From positions 1-45,713 of the forward strand of contig NZ_SJEX01000038.1 of NCBI RefSeq assembly GCF_005930495.1: a stretch of 45,713 nt of DNA. Direction: 5' to 3'. This stretch comes from Modestobacter excelsi (GTDB lineage Bacteria; Actinomycetota; Actinomycetes; Mycobacteriales; Geodermatophilaceae). Of this stretch, positions 25,399 to 33,399 are shown piece after piece; the first letter of the stretch is position 1, and every line of letters starts with the position of its first letter. Made by a program: the position numbers and the translations under genes. The notes below the pieces were generated by a model that had not been told where the DNA came from, made no database searches, and saw only the letters and a program-made list of their open reading frames with translations.

Positions 25399-27413
25399 CC
25401 GTCCCGCTCCCGCCCCCGGTCGCGCTGCCCGCGCCGCCCGGTTCCCCCGACGCCCTCGGCTCGGTGGTCGACCAGCTGACCTCGGCGGCGTACGCCGCAG
25501 GCCTGACGGTGTACCTGCTGCAGCCCGCGGGCGTGCTGAGCGGCTGGCAGGGTGCCGATGCCACCGTCGCCGCAGCCGAGGTGGTCGCCGCGCGGGCCGT
25601 CGCCGCCGACCTGCACGAGGCCGTGGCCGCGGCCGCCAGCCGGCTCGCCGACCACCACGAGCTCTGGCTGACCGTGCTCGCCCGGGTGATGACCCTGCGG
25701 GACGACCAGCGCTCCCGGTTCGCCGACGCCGGTGCCCGGTTGGCCGCGCTGGTCGGCATCCCGCTGGAGAGCGGGAGCGCGGCGACGCCCGCCGAGGCGG
25801 TGGCCCTGGCCCGGGCCGTGGCGGACGAGGACGCCGGCCGCGGCGTGGAGCACCGGGCGCTGCTGGAGCTGCTCGCCGAGGACGCCGCGGTGGCCGCTGC
25901 GGTGCTCGCTGGTGCCACCCGGCCGTTCGGGGGCACCGGCCGGCCCGGGGGCACCGCGGCGGTCACCGTCCGGCTCGCCGTGCAGCTGCCCGGCTGGGGA
26001 GCGGGGGCCCTCGCCGCGCTGGGCGAGGAGGCCGCCGACCAGCTCACCCGTCCCGGCACCGCGGAGGGGCTGACGACGGCGGTGCAGCGCTGGCGGCCCT
26101 ACGCCTCGGTGCCCGGCTTCGCCGACGCGCTGGTCGGTCGGCTCGGAGCCGACGGCGTCACCTGGCTGCTGTCCGTGCTCGCCGGGCTGGCCGGCACGGG
26201 GGAGGAGGAGCCGTTGGCCGGTCTGCTGGCCGGCGCGCTCGGCGGTCCCGGCAGCCTCGACGGCCCGGCCGGTGAGGTCCTCGACGCGGTGCACCTGAGC
26301 CCCGACGACCCGGACGGTGCCGCCGACGACCAGGCGGTGGCCATGGGGCTGGTCCTGGCAGCGCCGGGGGCCGGGTCGGCGCTGCCCGCCGTCTGGGGTC
26401 GTCAGCTGCTGGACCGGGAGACCGCCCGGGGAGCACGGGCCGGAGCGGCCGGCACCCGGGGCGGCCTGCTGCCCGACCCGGTCGAGGCGTCGCTGACGGT
26501 GCTGGCCCGCTCCGGCGACGCGGGGTCCGCGGCCCTTCTGCTCGACGACCCGGTCGCCTGGACCACGCTGCTGTCCCGCCCCTGGCCGGCGGGCGCCGAT
26601 CCCCTCAGGGCCGTGGTCGAGCTGGCGGCGTCCGGGCCGGAGGCCGGTCGCGCCGCGCGGGCTGCGCTGCTCGCGCTGGGTGCGGGGCTGGGCCGCGACG
26701 GCACCGGGCGGGTGCTGGACGACACCGGTGCCCTGGCGCAGGTCCGCGGCGGCGTGACCGACCTGGTCGCCGGTCAGCCGGGCGTGCTGCTGCCGGTGCT
26801 CGGCGCAGCGGTCGCCGGGGGAGCCCTCGACGCCCGGGACGACACCGCGCTCCGCGGGCTCGGCTACCTGGTCACCGACGCCGGGTCGGCGAGCCAGGTC
26901 ACCGCGGCGGTCGGGACCGCACTGCAGGCCGGTGCCGCGGGGGCCTCCGCCGCCGAGGTCGCCGGCGCGCACGTGGCCGTGCTCGAGTACGGCGAGCGGC
27001 TGCGGTACGCGCTGGCCTGGGGCCACACGCAGAGCCGAGCGGTGGACGCCCAGATGCTGTGGGAGCTGGGTGTCAGCCAGCCGCTGTCGCTGGTGTCGGG
27101 CCGGGCCGGTGAGCTGCTGGACGTGATCGAGGCCCCGGTGGCCGACCTCCTCGACGTGGACGGCGACGTCGAGATCGGGCCGGACACCGGTCGGGTGCGC
27201 ACGGCCGAGGACGCGGTGGACTTCGCGGGTGCTGTCCTCGGGCCGGACGTGGCGCCCGGCGCGTTCCTCCCCTCCGGTGCGGCCGCCCGGGCCGGGTTCG
27301 AGCGGACGGCCGACCTGCTGGGCAGGCTCGTCGCCCCCAGCGAGTCGCAGCTCGACCAGCTCCGCGACATGCCGCTGCCCGATCTGTCGTCGCGGCCGCG
27401 GCGGGGTGGATGA
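25395..27413 (+). CDS. Large Ala-rich helical protein, WXG-like N-terminal domain, unknown function
   Basis: This protein is 672 residues from GTG 25395, translationally coupled to the WXG100-like gene. Residues ~15-120 look like a WXG-type helical hairpin, with W51-Q-G53 in LSGWQGADATVAAAEVVAARAV. The rest is almost entirely Ala/Leu/Gly-rich helix with periodic DGV/GALAALG segments up to residue ~600. The C-terminal part near 560-600 reads AHVAVLEYGERLRYALAWGHTQSRAVDAQMLWELGV. I recognise no toxin or enzyme domain. By layout it resembles the ESX-partner plus long effector/scaffold pairs of actinobacteria. No type VII ATPase is in the window. Confidence 0.6.
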   Translation: MTVPLPPPVALPAPPGSPDALGSVVDQLTSAAYAAGLTVYLLQPAGVLSGWQGADATVAAAEVVAARAVAADLHEAVAAAASRLADHHELWLTVLARVMTLRDDQRSRFADAGARLAALVGIPLESGSAATPAEAVALARAVADEDAGRGVEHRALLELLAEDAAVAAAVLAGATRPFGGTGRPGGTAAVTVRLAVQLPGWGAGALAALGEEAADQLTRPGTAEGLTTAVQRWRPYASVPGFADALVGRLGADGVTWLLSVLAGLAGTGEEEPLAGLLAGALGGPGSLDGPAGEVLDAVHLSPDDPDGAADDQAVAMGLVLAAPGAGSALPAVWGRQLLDRETARGARAGAAGTRGGLLPDPVEASLTVLARSGDAGSAALLLDDPVAWTTLLSRPWPAGADPLRAVVELAASGPEAGRAARAALLALGAGLGRDGTGRVLDDTGALAQVRGGVTDLVAGQPGVLLPVLGAAVAGGALDARDDTALRGLGYLVTDAGSASQVTAAVGTALQAGAAGASAAEVAGAHVAVLEYGERLRYALAWGHTQSRAVDAQMLWELGVSQPLSLVSGRAGELLDVIEAPVADLLDVDGDVEIGPDTGRVRTAEDAVDFAGAVLGPDVAPGAFLPSGAAARAGFERTADLLGRLVAPSESQLDQLRDMPLPDLSSRPRRGG

Positions 27414-27649
27414 TGTTGCTCGACCGGGTGGATCAGCGGGTTCCGTCACTCTGTCGGCAGAACTGCTCGGCTGATGGTTGCGCAGAGTGACGACACGACG
27501 AAGATCACTTCACCCGTGCGTGTCAACGCTTGCCTCGTGTGGGTGACCCGCTGCAGTCTCCTGGCTGCGGTCTGTGCCGGACGACGCTCTGCCCCCGCGT
27601 GGGCGGCTGCCGCGACTCCCCGCAGTCCGTCATGCCCTCAGGAGGCGTC

Positions 27650-27739
27650 ATGTCCACCCTCAGCTCCGTCTCGACCACGCGTTCCGCTGCTGCCGACCGG
27701 GGTTGGAAGTGGAACCGCGGCTGGAAGTGGAACCGCTGA
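27650..27739 (+). CDS. 29-residue peptide with a C-terminal WKWNR tandem repeat
   Basis: ATG 27650 has a strong AGGAGG (27640-27645) four bases upstream. The 29-residue product starts with a Ser/Thr-rich stretch (MSTLSSVSTTRS), then AAADRG, and ends GWKWNRGWKWNR. The two copies are encoded by an almost exact 18-bp direct DNA repeat. It contains four Trp and a strongly basic tail. The leader-plus-core look resembles a ribosomal peptide precursor, or a cationic Trp-rich peptide; a Trp-sensing leader peptide is less likely as no trp gene follows. A hairpin follows the stop by 7 nt. No maturase is adjacent. I cannot name the family. Confidence 0.55.
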   Translation: MSTLSSVSTTRSAAADRGWKWNRGWKWNR

Positions 27740-27746
27740 CCGCCTG

Positions 27747-27765
27747 CCCGGCCCGTCGGGCCGGG
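27747..27765 (+). terminator. Hairpin after the WKWNR peptide
   Basis: CCCGGCCC and GGGCCGGG form a perfect 8-bp stem with loop GTC, 7 nt after the peptide stop. It isolates the peptide gene from the GGDEF/EAL gene. A weaker stem ACCCC/GGGGT lies nearby at about 27792-27804. Confidence 0.5.
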
Positions 27766-27836
27766 ACGTTCGTCGAGGCATGACCGGGATCACCCCCTGA
27801 GGGGTGAGCCTGCTGCCGGGCGGGGCTGGGCGCTGT

Positions 27837-27842
27837 TACCTT
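27837..27842 (+). promoter_or_regulatory. Candidate -10 for the GGDEF/EAL gene
   Basis: TACCTT at 27837-27842 gives a start site near 27849, about 28 nt before TTG 27877. The region between peptide and gene (27740-27876) holds otherwise only hairpins. Confidence 0.4.
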
Positions 27843-27876
27843 CGGCCTGACCGCCCCCCTGACAGACAGGCCCACC

Positions 27877-30416
27877 TTGGCCGAGCCCATGGTCCCCGAG
27901 CAACTGGGGACTCCGTTCCTCCGGCGGCCTTGGACGATCGCGCTCCTCGGCGGCGTCGTGGCCCTCGTCTTCGCCGTGCCCACGCTGCCCGGGGCTTGGT
28001 CCACGCCCCCGTACTGGGCGGTCGTCGCGGTGCTCGTCGCGTTCGTCCTGACGGAGTCGGTCCAGCTGGACCTCGAGTTCCGTCGGCAGACCTTCGCCAT
28101 CTCGCCGTCCGAGGTCGCCATGGTGGTCGGTCTCGTCGAGGTGGGTGGCGTCTGGACCGCGGTGGTGCGGGTGGCCGTCATGGTGCTCATCGGCGCCCGT
28201 CAGTCGCTTCCGCTGCCGAAGGTGGCGTTCAACGCGGCCAACTCGGTCGTCGAGGTCTGCACGGCGCTGCTCGTGCTCTCGCTGCTGCCTGAACTGGACC
28301 TCGACGACCCGCTGACCTGGCTGTGCCTGGTGTTCGCCCTGGTGGCCGCCACCGTGGTGGGGATGCTGCTGACCTGCGCGGCGATCAGCCTCAGTGACGG
28401 CTGGCCCGGGCGGCAGATGGTCCTGTCCGCCGTGCCGGCGCTGGTCGTGGCGCCGATGAGCGTGATCGTCGGCGTCATCGCGCTGCTGCTGACCTGGGAG
28501 ACGCCCTGGGCCTGGGCGCTCATCGTCCCGCTGGTGATCGGTGTGGTGGCGATCTTCCGGCAGTCCACGCACGCCGTCCGCGAGCGGCGCACCGTCCAGC
28601 GGGTCTACGACTTCGCCCGCCGGGTCGAGCTCGTCACGCCCGACGAGGCGGGCACCCGGGAGATCGTGAACGCGGTGCGCGAACTGCTCAACGCCGACCG
28701 GGTGGCGCTGTGGCTGCCGCCCTACCTCGACGAGGGCCCACAGCTGGTCGTCGACGCTGCCGACGGTGAGCTGGGGTGGTACGACGGCCCCGGAGACCCC
28801 GACGACCTGCTCCGCCGTCGTGCGCTGGCCCCCGACTGCGGGGGCCCGGTGCTCTCCTCGGCCGCCCGGGCCGACGGTGCCGAGCTCGCCGCACTGGTCC
28901 GCCGGGGTGCCCGTGAGGTGCTCGGTGCCCCGGTGACGACCGCCGCGGGTGAGCCCGGCTACCTCGAGGTCTGCGACCGGCGCAGTGACGTGGTCACCTT
29001 CGACCCGGGCGACCGGGGCGCCCTGGACTCGATGCTCACCCACGTCAACGCGGCGATCCGGCAGCAGCAGCTGCTGAGCCAGATCCGGCACGACGGCGAC
29101 CACGACCGGCTGACCGGGCTGCCCAACCGTCAGCGGCTCGCGGTCGAGATCGACGCCGTGCTGGTCGCCGAGCCGGCGACCGCCCGGGCGGGGCTGGTCC
29201 TCGCGACGCTGGACGGCTACACCAACGTCACCGACACCCTCGGGCACGCGGCCAGCGACGAGCTGCTGCTGGTCACCGCCGGACTGCTCAGGGAGCACGC
29301 GCCACCGCAGGCCGTCGTCGCCCGGATGGAGGGCGGCCAGTTCGCCGTCCTGCTGCCGGGGCTGTCGCTGCCGGCCACCGAGCGGGCCGCCCGTCGGCTC
29401 CGCGAGGCGGCCTCCACCCGCGCCCGGGTCGCCGGGCTGGACCTCGAGGTGTCGCTGACCATCGGTGTGGCCGCCGCGCCGGTGCACGGCACCGACTCCG
29501 GGACCCTCATCCAGCGGGCCGACGTCGCCCTGCTGGCCGCGCACAGCTCCGGCGGGGTCGCCACCTACCACCCGGTGCTGGACCAGCAGAGCCTGCGCCG
29601 GCTGCAGCTCGGCACCGAGCTGGAGACGGCGATGGCGGAGGAGCAGATCACCGTCGTCTTCCAGCCGATCGTGGACGCCCGGACGGCCGACATCGTCTCG
29701 GTGGAGACGCTGGTCCGCTGGGCGCACCCGCGCTACGGCGACGTCCCGCCGGACGACTTCATCAGCCTGGCCGAGCAGATCGGCCGGATCGGGCCGTTGA
29801 CCGACCACGTCCTGGACCGCGCCCTGGACCGCTGCCGCCGCTGGCTGGACCAGGACATCGCGATCTCCGTGGCGGTCAACCTCTCCGCGCGCTGCCTGTC
29901 CGAGCCCGACCTGGTCGCCCGGGTGCGCGGGGCGCTGCGGCACCACGGGGTCCCCGGCGAGCTGCTGACCCTCGAGCTCACCGAGGGCAGCGTCGTCGAT
30001 ACACCGTCCGCAACAGCAACGTGCTGGGCGAGCTGCACGCGCTGGGGCTGCGGCTGTCGATGGACGACTTCGGCACCGGCTACTCGTCGCTGTCCCAGCT
30101 CCGGCAGCTGCCGATCGACGAGCTGAAGATCGACAAGTCGTTCGTGCTGGGCATGTCCACCAGCCAGAACGAGTCGTTCATCGCCCGGTCGATCGTCGAG
30201 CTGGCGCACAACCTGGGGCTGCGGGTGGTCGCCGAGGGCGTCGAGGACGAGGTGACCCGCGACCTGCTGGCCCAGATGGGCTGCGACAAGCTGCAGGGGT
30301 TCCTGGTCAGCCGGCCGCTGCCGGAGGACCGGCTGGAGGGCTGGCTGCTGGCCAGGACCGGCGTCCGCAGTGCCGCACCGGGAGCCAGGCACCGCCGGCT
30401 GTTCGTCCGGACCTGA
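27877..30416 (+). pseudogene. Membrane GAF-GGDEF-EAL cyclic-di-GMP protein, broken by a frameshift near 30000
   Basis: From TTG 27877 (or ATG 27889) the frame encodes about seven N-terminal membrane helices (~residues 15-225), a GAF-like region (~230-400), a GGDEF domain and the first half of an EAL domain. At codon ~708 (VVD, base 30000) the frame shifts. The rest of the EAL domain (MDDFGTGYSS, ELKIDKSFV, VAEGVED) is in the frame ending at 30416. One missing base (GAT[G]ACACC) would restore DDTVRN. The GGDEF signature is degenerate (EGGQF), so cyclase activity is unlikely; EAL is ETL with the catalytic Glu kept, so an intact protein would be a phosphodiesterase. It is either a real mutation or a sequence error. 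Confidence 0.85.
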
Positions 30417-30417
30417 C

Positions 30418-30476
30418 GAAGGACCCCGCGTCCCCCACCACTCCCGAGCTCGTGGCGGGGCCCTGACGCGGGGCCG
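30418..30476 (+). repeat. Repeat element R3
   Basis: GAAGGA starts 1 nt after the stop of the EAL frame. Outer arms are GGACCCCGCGTC (30421-30432) and GACGCGGGGCC (30465-30475). The inner stem is CCCC(CA)CCAC with GTGG(C)GGGG, fully paired apart from the CA/C internal loop. Confidence 0.9.
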
Positions 30477-30555
30477 CTCCAGGGCGTCACCGAGCGGCTG
30501 TTACAGTCGTCGGGCACGGTCCGAGGGGGTCCGCCGGTCGCCGAGAACGGCTTGG

Positions 30556-30561
30556 TAGAGT
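30556..30561 (+). promoter_or_regulatory. Candidate -10 for tRNA-Thr
   Basis: TAGAGT lies 20 nt before the mature tRNA-Thr. A second TACAGT at 30502-30507 is also possible. Confidence 0.4.
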
Positions 30562-30581
30562 CTCCTCCGCTCCCGAGCAAC

Positions 30582-30654
30582 GCCCCTTTAGCTCAGTCGG
30601 CAGAGCGTCTCCATGGTAAGGAGAAGGTCTACGGTTCGATTCCGTAAAGGGGCT
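30582..30654 (+). tRNA. tRNA-Thr (GGT)
   Basis: Acceptor arms GCCCCTT/AAGGGGC pair fully, the D-arm reads TAGCTCAGTCGGCAGAGC, the anticodon loop is ATGGTAA (anticodon GGT), and the T-loop is GGTTCGATTCC. Length is 73 nt; CCA is not encoded. Confidence 0.97.
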
Positions 30655-30704
30655 CGTAGGAACGACCAGCGGGCCAGTCGAGAGACCGGGCCGCCCGGTC
30701 ACCC

Positions 30705-30778
30705 GGCGGTGTAGCTCAGCCTGGTAGAGCAAGCGGCTCATAATCGCTGTGTCACCGGTTCAAGTCCGGTCACCGCTA
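30705..30778 (+). tRNA. tRNA-Met (CAT), elongator type
   Basis: Acceptor GGCGGTG/CACCGCT has the usual G1-U72 wobble. Anticodon CAT is at 30739-30741 in loop CTCATAA, with T-loop GGTTCAAGTCC. The anticodon stem lacks the three G-C pairs of the initiator. Length is 74 nt; CCA is not encoded. Confidence 0.95.
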
Positions 30779-30784
30779 CCCCCG

Positions 30785-30810
30785 GACGGACCCCGCGAGC
30801 GGGGTCCGTC
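30785..30810 (+). terminator. Hairpin after tRNA-Met
   Basis: GACGGACCCCGC and GCGGGGTCCGTC form a perfect 12-bp inverted repeat around GA (in practice 11 bp with a 4-nt loop), 6 nt after the tRNA. It separates the tRNAs from rpmG. Confidence 0.8.
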
Positions 30811-30895
30811 GTCGTGTGCGGCACCCGCCGCGCACGAGCAGCACCCAGCACGTCGAGGCACTCTCGACACACAGAACAAGGCGAGGACAGCGCTC

Positions 30896-31060
30896 ATGGC
30901 AGCCACAGACGTCCGTCCGAAGATCACCCTGGCCTGCCAGGAGTGCAAGAACCGCAACTACATCACCCGCAAGAACCGTCGGAACGACCCCGACCGGATC
31001 GAGCTCAAGAAGTACTGCCCGACCGACCGTCGGCACACGGTCCACCGCGAGACGCGCTGA
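30896..31060 (+). CDS. rpmG: Ribosomal protein bL33
   Basis: This 54-residue large-subunit protein matches bL33 throughout ([35 protein letters not shown]). The first zinc-ribbon pair CQEC is intact, but the second is CPTD instead of CxxC, so the fourth ligand cysteine is replaced by Asp. ATG 30896 follows GCGAGGAC. It sits ahead of hadAB as in mycobacteria and streptomycetes. Confidence 0.97.
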   Translation: MAATDVRPKITLACQECKNRNYITRKNRRNDPDRIELKKYCPTDRRHTVHRETR

Positions 31061-31092
31061 TCCCAGCGGTCGCGAGGCGAGAGGGCGGGAGC

Positions 31093-31539
31093 ATGGCGCT
31101 GGACGCAGGACTGGTCGGGCGCAGCTACCCGCCCTCTGCCGTGTACGAGGTCGGGCGCGAGAAGATCGCCGAGTTCGCCGCGGCCCTGGGCGACCCCGAC
31201 CCGGTGTACCTCGACCCGGCGGCCGCCCGCGCCGCCGGTCACCCCGACGTCATCGCCCCGCCGACGTTCGCCATCGTGCTGAGCCTCGGTGCGGGCAACG
31301 TCGTGGTGGAGGACCCCGACGTCGCCATCGACTACAGCCGGGTCGTCCACGGGGAGCAGCGGTTCACCCACCACCGGCCCATCGGTGCCGGCGACCGGCT
31401 GGTCGCCACCGCCACCATCGACGCGGTGAGGACCGTCGCCGGCAACGACATGCTCACCACGCGGGTGGACCTCGCGACCGAGGACGGCGAACCGGTCTGC
31501 ACCACCCGCTCGATGCTCGTCGCCCGGGGCGGAGCGTGA
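31093..31539 (+). CDS. hadA: MaoC-like (3R)-hydroxyacyl dehydratase, HadA-type subunit
   Basis: This 148-residue hot-dog protein of the FAS1-type dehydratase N-terminal group starts GLVGRSYPPSAVYEVGREKIAEFAAALGD. It lacks the catalytic D-x4-H pair and would pair with HadB, as in mycobacterial HadAB. ATG 31093 follows GAGGGCGGGAG. Its stop overlaps hadB as GTGA. In non-mycolate genera the HadAB-like enzyme probably serves type II fatty acid or another acyl-dehydration step. Confidence 0.85.
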   Translation: MALDAGLVGRSYPPSAVYEVGREKIAEFAAALGDPDPVYLDPAAARAAGHPDVIAPPTFAIVLSLGAGNVVVEDPDVAIDYSRVVHGEQRFTHHRPIGAGDRLVATATIDAVRTVAGNDMLTTRVDLATEDGEPVCTTRSMLVARGGA

Positions 31540-31958
31540 GCCGCCGTCTGGCCGACGTCGAGGTCGGCGCCGAGCTCCCCGAGCAGACCTCCCGGGTCAC
31601 CCGCGCGGACCTGGTCCGGTACGCAGGTGCCTCCGGGGACTTCAACGTCATCCACTGGAACGAGCGGGTCGCCCGCGAGGTGGGTCTGCCCGACGTCATC
31701 GCCCACGGCATGCTCACCGCCGGGATCGCCGTGCGCGCGGTCACCCGCTGGGCCGGTGACCCGGGGGCCGTCGTGGACTACCAGGTGCGGTTCTCCCGCC
31801 CGGTCGTCGTCCCGGACGACGGGTCGGGTGCCGAGCTGACCGTCCGCGGGCGGGTCGCGGCGGTGGGGGAGGACGGCCGGGTGCGCGTCGACCTGACCGT
31901 CACCAGCAACGGGGACAAGGTGCTGTCCCTGGCCCGCGCCGTCGTCGCGCTGAGCTGA
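31536..31958 (+). CDS. hadB: MaoC-like (3R)-hydroxyacyl dehydratase, HadB-type catalytic subunit
   Basis: This 140-residue MaoC hydratase has the catalytic pair in DFNVIHWNERVAREVGLPDVIAHGML (D-x4-H). GTG 31536 overlaps the hadA stop. A single hot-dog fold with HadA gives the heterodimeric dehydratase. The gene order rpmG-hadA-hadB is conserved across actinobacteria. Confidence 0.88.
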   Translation: MSRRLADVEVGAELPEQTSRVTRADLVRYAGASGDFNVIHWNERVAREVGLPDVIAHGMLTAGIAVRAVTRWAGDPGAVVDYQVRFSRPVVVPDDGSGAELTVRGRVAAVGEDGRVRVDLTVTSNGDKVLSLARAVVALS

Positions 31959-31978
31959 CCCGGCGGGCGGGGGCGAGG

Positions 31979-33388
31979 ATGCGCCGGGCCCCGGTCGTCC
32001 TGGCCGCACTGCTGCTCACCGCCGGCTGCGGCGCGACCGGGCCGGAGGCGTTCCCCGCCCCGACCAGCGCCGCGCCGGACACCGGTGCCGGGAGCTGCCC
32101 CGGCGAGCGCGCCGCGCCCGACCCCGACCGGCCCGCCGTCGACCTCGCCTTCCGCCTCGACGACGACCTGCGGACGGTGACCGGCACAGAGACCGTCGCC
32201 TTCACCCCCGACCTGCCGACCGGGGAGCTCGTCTTCCGGCTGGTGCCCAACGGGCCCGACGCCACCGCGCTGGGCAACCAGCTGACCGTCACCGGGGTGC
32301 GCGGCGCGGACGTCGCCGGCAGCGGGTACGAGAGCGCGGCTGCGGCCGCCCCGGGTGGGCTGTACGTCGTCACCCTGGCCGACCGGCTGGCCGCGGGGGA
32401 GTCCACCGAGGTCGCGCTCGACTTCACGCTCCGGCTCGGCGGTGGCGGCTTCGAGCGGCTGGGCACCGCCGCGGGCGTCTCCTGGTGGGCCAGCGGCGCG
32501 CCGCTGCTGGCGTGGGAGCCGGGGGTGGGCTGGGCGCGCGACCCGTTCGTGGCCCTCCTCGGCGAGACCGCCAGCAGCCCCGTCAGCGACACGACCATCT
32601 CCGTCGACGCACCGGCCGCGCTCACCGTGCTGATGACCGGTGACCAGGACGAACCGACCCGCGAGCGCGGCGGCAGGCGCACCTGGACCTCCCACGAGCC
32701 GGTCGCCCGGGACGTCAGCGTGGCCGCGGGCTCCTTCGTCACCGCAGAGACCGAGGTGGCCGGCGTCCGGGTGACCACCGGGGTGCTCCCCGGTTCCGGT
32801 CGTGACCCGGCCCGGCTGGCCCGGGCGACGGGGCAGGCGATCGAGCAGCTCGCTGCCCGCTTCGGCGCGTTCCCCTATGCGACCCTCACCGTGCCGTGGC
32901 TGCCGGACTTCGGCGGCGGGATCGAGTACCCGTCGTCGATCCTGCTGGCGAGCGAGGACGAGACCGTGCTGGTGCACGAGGTCGCGCACATGTGGTTCTA
33001 CGGCATGGTCGGTGACTCCCAGTTCCGCGACCCGTGGCTGGACGAGGCGTTCGCCAGCTACGCGGAGTCGGTGACCGGCGACCCGCCCCCGGCCCGGGTG
33101 AGCCGGCTGCTGGCCACCGACGGGGACGTCGGCGGTTCGATGGCGTCCTTCCCCGACGACCGCCGCTACGTCACCGCGGTCTACGGCAAGGGCGCCGCCG
33201 CGCTGCTCACCGCGCGCCAGCAGGCCGGCGCCGAGGCCTTCGACGCGGCCCTGCGCTGCTACGTCGACGCCCGGGCCTGGACCATCGCGACCCCGGCCGA
33301 CGTCGGGACGGCGCTGGCCGACCTGCCGGCTGCGCTCGCCGTGCTGCAGCAGGCCGGGGCGCTCGACCCCGAGGACCTGCCCCGCTGA
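31979..33388 (+). CDS. M1-family zinc metallopeptidase, probable lipoprotein
   Basis: The 469-residue protein has a short signal peptide ending LLLTAGC; the lipobox is slightly off, with Thr at -3. It has an M1-like beta N-domain (residues ~50-230) and a catalytic domain with HEVAHMWF, followed 18 residues later by the zinc-binding Glu of WLDEAFASY. The usual GxMEN exopeptidase loop reads GGGIEYPS, so N-terminal amino-group recognition may differ. It is shorter than full M1 aminopeptidases because the C-terminal helical domain is reduced. It would act outside the membrane. It starts 20 nt after hadB and may share its transcript. Confidence 0.85.
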   Translation: MRRAPVVLAALLLTAGCGATGPEAFPAPTSAAPDTGAGSCPGERAAPDPDRPAVDLAFRLDDDLRTVTGTETVAFTPDLPTGELVFRLVPNGPDATALGNQLTVTGVRGADVAGSGYESAAAAAPGGLYVVTLADRLAAGESTEVALDFTLRLGGGGFERLGTAAGVSWWASGAPLLAWEPGVGWARDPFVALLGETASSPVSDTTISVDAPAALTVLMTGDQDEPTRERGGRRTWTSHEPVARDVSVAAGSFVTAETEVAGVRVTTGVLPGSGRDPARLARATGQAIEQLAARFGAFPYATLTVPWLPDFGGGIEYPSSILLASEDETVLVHEVAHMWFYGMVGDSQFRDPWLDEAFASYAESVTGDPPPARVSRLLATDGDVGGSMASFPDDRRYVTAVYGKGAAALLTARQQAGAEAFDAALRCYVDARAWTIATPADVGTALADLPAALAVLQQAGALDPEDLPR

Positions 33389-33399
33389 CGGCGTCGCGC

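Noticed and set aside
24513-27449. A 978-codon open reverse frame opposite the WXG-like gene pair
   Set aside because: It is a GC-skew shadow: low-complexity His/Gln/Arg/Gly sequence antisense to a well-formed gene. Only its last 146 codons (the TadG-like gene) look real.
27414-27649. Additional small ORF upstream of the WKWNR peptide (in-frame from 27530)
   Set aside because: It lacks a Shine-Dalgarno and is Pro/Cys/Arg-rich shadow-like sequence; the spacer shows no other recognisable feature.
27650-27739. Tryptophan attenuator leader peptide
   Set aside because: Four Trp codons suggest it, but no trp or aromatic gene follows and a terminator separates it from the next gene. Kept only as a low-ranked alternative.
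29990-30030. Programmed frameshift in the EAL gene
   Set aside because: No slippery heptamer, stem or internal Shine-Dalgarno is seen; a simple deletion or sequence error explains it.
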